A stretch of 9,987 bases of DNA. Source: an uncultured Eubacteriales bacterium. GTDB taxonomy: Bacteria > Bacillota > Clostridia > Oscillospirales > Butyricicoccaceae. Below the pieces are notes generated by a model. The model was not told the DNA's origin and made no database searches. It saw nothing but the letters and a program-made list of their open reading frames with translations. The stretch covers positions 1-9,987 of the forward strand of contig CAKUPI010000051.1 in assembly GCA_934675045.1 (NCBI GenBank), in the 5' to 3' direction. Positions within the stretch are counted from its first letter, which is position 1; each line of letters starts with the position of its first letter. Below, piece after piece: positions 7,031 through 9,987 of this stretch. Both the position numbers and the translations under genes were made by a program.

Positions 7031-7046
7031 GCAAAAAGTCTTTTGC
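7031..7046. repeat. inverted repeat upstream of the NRPS promoter
   Basis: GCAAAA (7031-7036) and TTTTGC (7041-7046) are perfect complements around the 4-nt centre AGTC. The repeat ends 6 nt before the -35 hexamer. It has no following T-tract, so it is a poor terminator and a better candidate for a regulator-binding site. Function is inferred from position only. Confidence 0.5.
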
Positions 7047-7052
7047 TGACGG

Positions 7053-7081
7053 TTGATATTGTCGGCCAAACACTATATAAT
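7053..7081 (+). promoter_or_regulatory. strong sigma-A-type promoter for the NRPS gene
   Basis: TTGATA (7053-7058) and a perfect TATAAT (7076-7081) are 17 bp apart, the best promoter match in the window. Transcription start is predicted near 7088, giving a leader of about 54 nt. The surrounding DNA is much more AT-rich than the coding sequence on either side. Confidence 0.85.
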
Positions 7082-7086
7082 TATAT
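7075..7086. repeat. perfect 12-bp palindrome over the -10 box
   Basis: ATATAATTATAT reads the same on both strands and covers the whole -10 hexamer. A repressor dimer binding here would block transcription. AT-rich palindromes can also arise by chance around a TATAAT sequence, so an operator role is a guess. Confidence 0.4.
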
Positions 7087-7127
7087 CTATCTGGAAATTT
7101 GTCGAATACACGGTGCAAAACGGCAAC

Positions 7128-7134
7128 AGGGGGG
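7128..7134 (+). promoter_or_regulatory. ribosome binding site for the NRPS start
   Basis: AGGGGGG ends 7 nt before GTG 7142. A second purine run, GGGAG at 7136-7140, is too close to serve. No in-frame ATG or GTG exists between the promoter and 7142. Confidence 0.65.
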
Positions 7135-7141
7135 CGGGAGC

Positions 7142-9987
7142 GTGCAGACAGCGCACAACACAGTTTCATATCCTCTTTCTTCCAGCCAGACAAACATCTG
7201 GCGGCTTGAGCAGTCCTTTCCCGGCACACCCATCAACAACATCTGCGAGACCATCCGCATACAGGGGCGCTTTGATGTCGATCTTTTGCAGCGCACCCTC
7301 AACCGCATTGTGTCGCTGGACGGCACGCTGCGCACCCGCCTTTCGCTGAGCGGCGGCACGCCCGTGCAGTACGAGGCGGCCTACGCCCCCGAGCAGTTCC
7401 CCGTGTTTGACTTTTCCCTGAGCGGCCCGGACGGGTTTGCGCACTGGGAGACCTCTGTCACGCGCGAGGCCATGCCGCTTGTAAATGCGCCGCTTTACTA
7501 CTTCGCCATCATCCGGCTGGGCGAGCACGAGGGCGGCGTTTTTCTCAAAACCCACCACCTGATCTCCGACGGCTGGTCGCAGGTGCTTCTGACCAATCGC
7601 ATTGCCCAGACCTATCTGGCTCTGACCGAGGGCCGCGAGCCCGAGCTTGCTCCCGCGCCGGACTACCGCCTGCACGTCGAGGCCGAGCGGGAGTACCAAA
7701 GCTCCCGCGCCTTTTCGCGCGATCGCGATTTCTGGCGCGAAATGGTCGAGCCGGAGTTTGCGCCCGCCGTCGCACGGGAGTTTGGCGGGGCGGCGGTCAG
7801 CCCGGTCGGCTGCCGCAGGACCTTCGCCCTTTCCGAGGTGCTGAACCACGCCGTTTACAGCTTCTGCACCAAAAACCGCGTCGCCCCCTTTTCGGTTTTT
7901 TACATGGCCGTCGCCATTTACCTGCACCGCACCGGGCAAAACCGGCGCTTTTGTCTGGGCGTGCCCATTTACAACCGCAGCAGCGTGCTGGACCGCGAAA
8001 GCGGCGGCATGTTTGTCAGCACGCTGCCCCTCGTCGGCTCGCTGGACGAGGACTGGACCTTTGAGCAGTTCAACGAGCACTTCACCGAGCAGTGGTATGA
8101 CCTTCTGCGCCACCAGCGCTTTCCCTTTACCGAGATTTCCGAGCTGGCCCGGCGCGCCCATCCGCAGCTCGGCCCGCTCTTCAACATTGTGCTGTCCTTT
8201 CAAAACAGCCGCATTTACACGGGGCGTGAGACCTCGGTCCACTTTTCCGGCCAGTGGAATTACAGCGGCTATCAGGCCGAGCACCTGTGCCTTCACCTCA
8301 ACAACATCGAAAGCGAAAAGCGGTGCAGCATCAGCTACGATTACCTGACGCAGCTCTTTTCCGAGGCGGAAATCGAGCGTCTGCACAGCTATCTCATCAA
8401 CATTCTGACCTACGCGCTCGAGCACCCGGACCACCCCATCCGGCGGATTCCCATGCTGGATTTGCAGGAGCGCGAAAAGGTGATTTACACCTTCAACCGC
8501 ACCGATCGGTCCTTTGCCGTCGAGGGCAATCTGTACGACCGCTGCCGCGCGCAGGCCCTTGAGCATCCCACCCGCGTCGCCGTCATCGCCGGCGGCCGCA
8601 AGCAGACCTATCAGGGGCTGATGGAGGAAGCCAACCGCGTCGCGCACGCTTTAAGCCGCATCGCTCCCGGTGAGAGGGGCGTCGTCGCCATCGCCCTTGA
8701 AAAGGGGCTGGGCCTGCCGGCCGCTTTGGTGGGCACGGCGCAGGCGGGCCATACGTGGGTGCTGCTTTCCCCCGACCTGCCGCCGCGGCGCGCACAGGAC
8801 ATCGTGTCCGACTGCGGCGCGCGCGCTTTGATCTCCACGCCCGAAACGGCGGCCCGCCTCACGCTCGGCGAGCTGCCCCTTGTCGACCCGGCGGCTCTGC
8901 CGCAGGACGCCCTTCCCCCCCTGCCCTGCCCCGCGACGGGTGACGATTTGGCCTACATCGTCTACACCTCGGGCAGCTCGGGCAAGCCCAAGGGAGTGGA
9001 GATCGAGCAGCGCAGCCTTCTTAACTTTGCGCTGAGTATGCAGAAGGTCTTCGGCCACGGCGCCGTTTTATCCCTGTGCAATGTCGGCTTCGACGCCTTT
9101 ATGCTGGAAAGCGTCACCGCCCTTTTGTGCGGCCGCACCCTGCTCTTCCCCGTCGGCGCCGAGGGGGAGGACCCGCGGCGTCTGGCCCGGCTGACGGACG
9201 GCTATGCCGCCGGTTTTCTCGCCTGTACGCCCTCGACGCTCCGCACCCTTCTGCGCGACCCCGAGTTTGCCCGCTCCATGCGCCGCATCGAGGCGGTGGT
9301 GTGCGGCGGCGAGCCCTTCCCGAGCGATCTGCTGCACCAGCTGCGCCGCTGCACCGACGCGCGGATTTACAACCAGTACGGTCCTTCGGAGACCACCGTC
9401 GGCGTCAGCCTGTCGCTGCTCAACGACGCCCGCGCCATCACCGCCGGCCGCCCCATGCCGGGCTGCCGCCTTTATGTGCTGGACGAGCACCTCAACCCGC
9501 TGCCGATCGGCGCCTGCGGCGAGCTGTTCATCGGCGGGCTGTGCGTCGGGCGCGGCTACCACAACCTCCCCGAGCTGACGGCCGCGAGCTTTCTGGAAAG
9601 CCCCTTTGAGCCCGACGAGCGCCTGTACCGCACCGGCGATTTGGCCTGCTGGACGCACACGGGCGAAATTGTGCTGCGCGGCCGCCGCGACGGCCAGGTC
9701 AAGCTGCGCGGCCTTCGCATTGAGCTGAGCGAGATTGCCGCCTGCATGGCCTCGCATCCCGAAATCGGCGCCGCGGCCGCCCGTCTGTCCCCGGCCGGCG
9801 CCGCCGGCGGGCAGGGCATTTTGCTGTACTACACCGCCGAACGCGAGCTTCCGCCGGGCGAGCTGATCCCCTTTGCCGCCACCTATCTGCCCGCTTACAT
9901 GATTCCCGCCCGGTTTATCCGGGTTTCCGACATTCCCCTGACGCAAAACGGGAAAACCGACTTGTCCCGCCTGCCGCTGCCCGACGC
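7142..9987 (+). CDS. non-ribosomal peptide synthetase, N-terminal part (condensation-adenylation)
   Basis: The frame is open from GTG 7142 through the right edge: 948 codons with no stop, so the gene is truncated by the window. Residues about 10-440 are a condensation domain. It has LSSSQTNIW near 12 (C1-like), SLDGTLRTRL (C2), the active-site HHLISDG at 138-144 with His139 catalytic, GMFVST (C5) and RHQRFPF (C6). Residues about 460-945 are an adenylation domain that activates an amino acid as aminoacyl-AMP. It has YTSGSSGKPKG at 608-618 (A3), NQYGPSETT (A5), GELFIGG (A6), YRTGDL (A7), GRRDGQVKLRG from 847 (A8), LPAYMIP (A9) and NGK with Lys938 (A10). A2 (QAGHTWVLLSPDLPP) is divergent. A carrier protein domain is expected just after the edge. 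Starting with a C domain is typical of an N-acylating starter or of a protein taking a peptide from an upstream synthetase. It is cytoplasmic and has its own promoter. Confidence 0.95.
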   Translation, partial: MQTAHNTVSYPLSSSQTNIWRLEQSFPGTPINNICETIRIQGRFDVDLLQRTLNRIVSLDGTLRTRLSLSGGTPVQYEAAYAPEQFPVFDFSLSGPDGFAHWETSVTREAMPLVNAPLYYFAIIRLGEHEGGVFLKTHHLISDGWSQVLLTNRIAQTYLALTEGREPELAPAPDYRLHVEAEREYQSSRAFSRDRDFWREMVEPEFAPAVAREFGGAAVSPVGCRRTFALSEVLNHAVYSFCTKNRVAPFSVFYMAVAIYLHRTGQNRRFCLGVPIYNRSSVLDRESGGMFVSTLPLVGSLDEDWTFEQFNEHFTEQWYDLLRHQRFPFTEISELARRAHPQLGPLFNIVLSFQNSRIYTGRETSVHFSGQWNYSGYQAEHLCLHLNNIESEKRCSISYDYLTQLFSEAEIERLHSYLINILTYALEHPDHPIRRIPMLDLQEREKVIYTFNRTDRSFAVEGNLYDRCRAQALEHPTRVAVIAGGRKQTYQGLMEEANRVAHALSRIAPGERGVVAIALEKGLGLPAALVGTAQAGHTWVLLSPDLPPRRAQDIVSDCGARALISTPETAARLTLGELPLVDPAALPQDALPPLPCPATGDDLAYIVYTSGSSGKPKGVEIEQRSLLNFALSMQKVFGHGAVLSLCNVGFDAFMLESVTALLCGRTLLFPVGAEGEDPRRLARLTDGYAAGFLACTPSTLRTLLRDPEFARSMRRIEAVVCGGEPFPSDLLHQLRRCTDARIYNQYGPSETTVGVSLSLLNDARAITAGRPMPGCRLYVLDEHLNPLPIGACGELFIGGLCVGRGYHNLPELTAASFLESPFEPDERLYRTGDLACWTHTGEIVLRGRRDGQVKLRGLRIELSEIAACMASHPEIGAAAARLSPAGAAGGQGILLYYTAERELPPGELIPFAATYLPAYMIPARFIRVSDIPLTQNGKTDLSRLPLPD

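Noticed and set aside
7031..7046. Reading the GCAAAA/TTTTGC repeat as the feoB terminator
   Set aside because: The stem is short and AT-rich, with no T-tract after it, and it lies immediately before a strong promoter.
7053..7349. 98-codon plus-strand open frame starting within the NRPS promoter
   Set aside because: Its start falls on the -35 hexamer and it overlaps the NRPS start in another frame; the product shows no family features.
7166..8647. 493-codon open frame on the minus strand
   Set aside because: It is antisense to the NRPS condensation domain; no recognisable domain and no promoter or ribosome binding site pattern.

Overview
The window looks like a chromosomal segment of a high-GC anaerobic Firmicute, most likely a gut-type Clostridia (Oscillospiraceae/Ruminococcaceae-like). 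This is inferred from strong G/C preference at third codon positions, AGGAGG-type ribosome binding sites, short hairpin plus T-tract terminators, TTG and GTG starts, and the clostridial style of the FeoB and substrate-binding proteins. No 16S or other taxonomic marker is present. All supported genes lie on the + strand.

Layout. (1) 2-1143: the C-terminal end of a PstS-like substrate-binding protein overlaps by one base an acyl-ACP thioesterase and is closed by a terminator. (2) 1232-4498: a promoter drives an O-antigen ligase/polymerase-like membrane protein, a GNAT acetyltransferase (1-nt stop/start overlap) and a patatin-like phospholipase (15-nt gap), closed by a perfect hairpin terminator. 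(3) 4497-6983: a promoter immediately after that terminator drives feoA and feoB, a ferrous iron uptake pair. FeoB carries a variant transport core. (4) 7031-9987: a 186-nt intergenic region holds the best promoter of the window (TTGATA, 17 bp, TATAAT), associated with two symmetric elements. It is followed by a large non-ribosomal peptide synthetase gene, open from GTG 7142 to the right edge. The visible part is one complete condensation domain and one essentially complete adenylation domain.

How the parts may work together. The second operon reads as envelope glycopolymer/lipid work: polymerase or ligase, acyl or acetyl transfer, lipid hydrolysis. The Feo pair is a self-contained iron importer. 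The NRPS is the start of a biosynthetic locus that continues beyond the window. Its product, module number and release domain cannot be seen here. The most interesting content is this NRPS, whose first domain is a condensation domain (possible N-acylating starter), and its promoter region.

There is no gene-free stretch above 300 bases. I saw no tRNA, rRNA, CRISPR array, insertion sequence or attachment site. Long minus-strand open frames are explained by high GC content and are not annotated.
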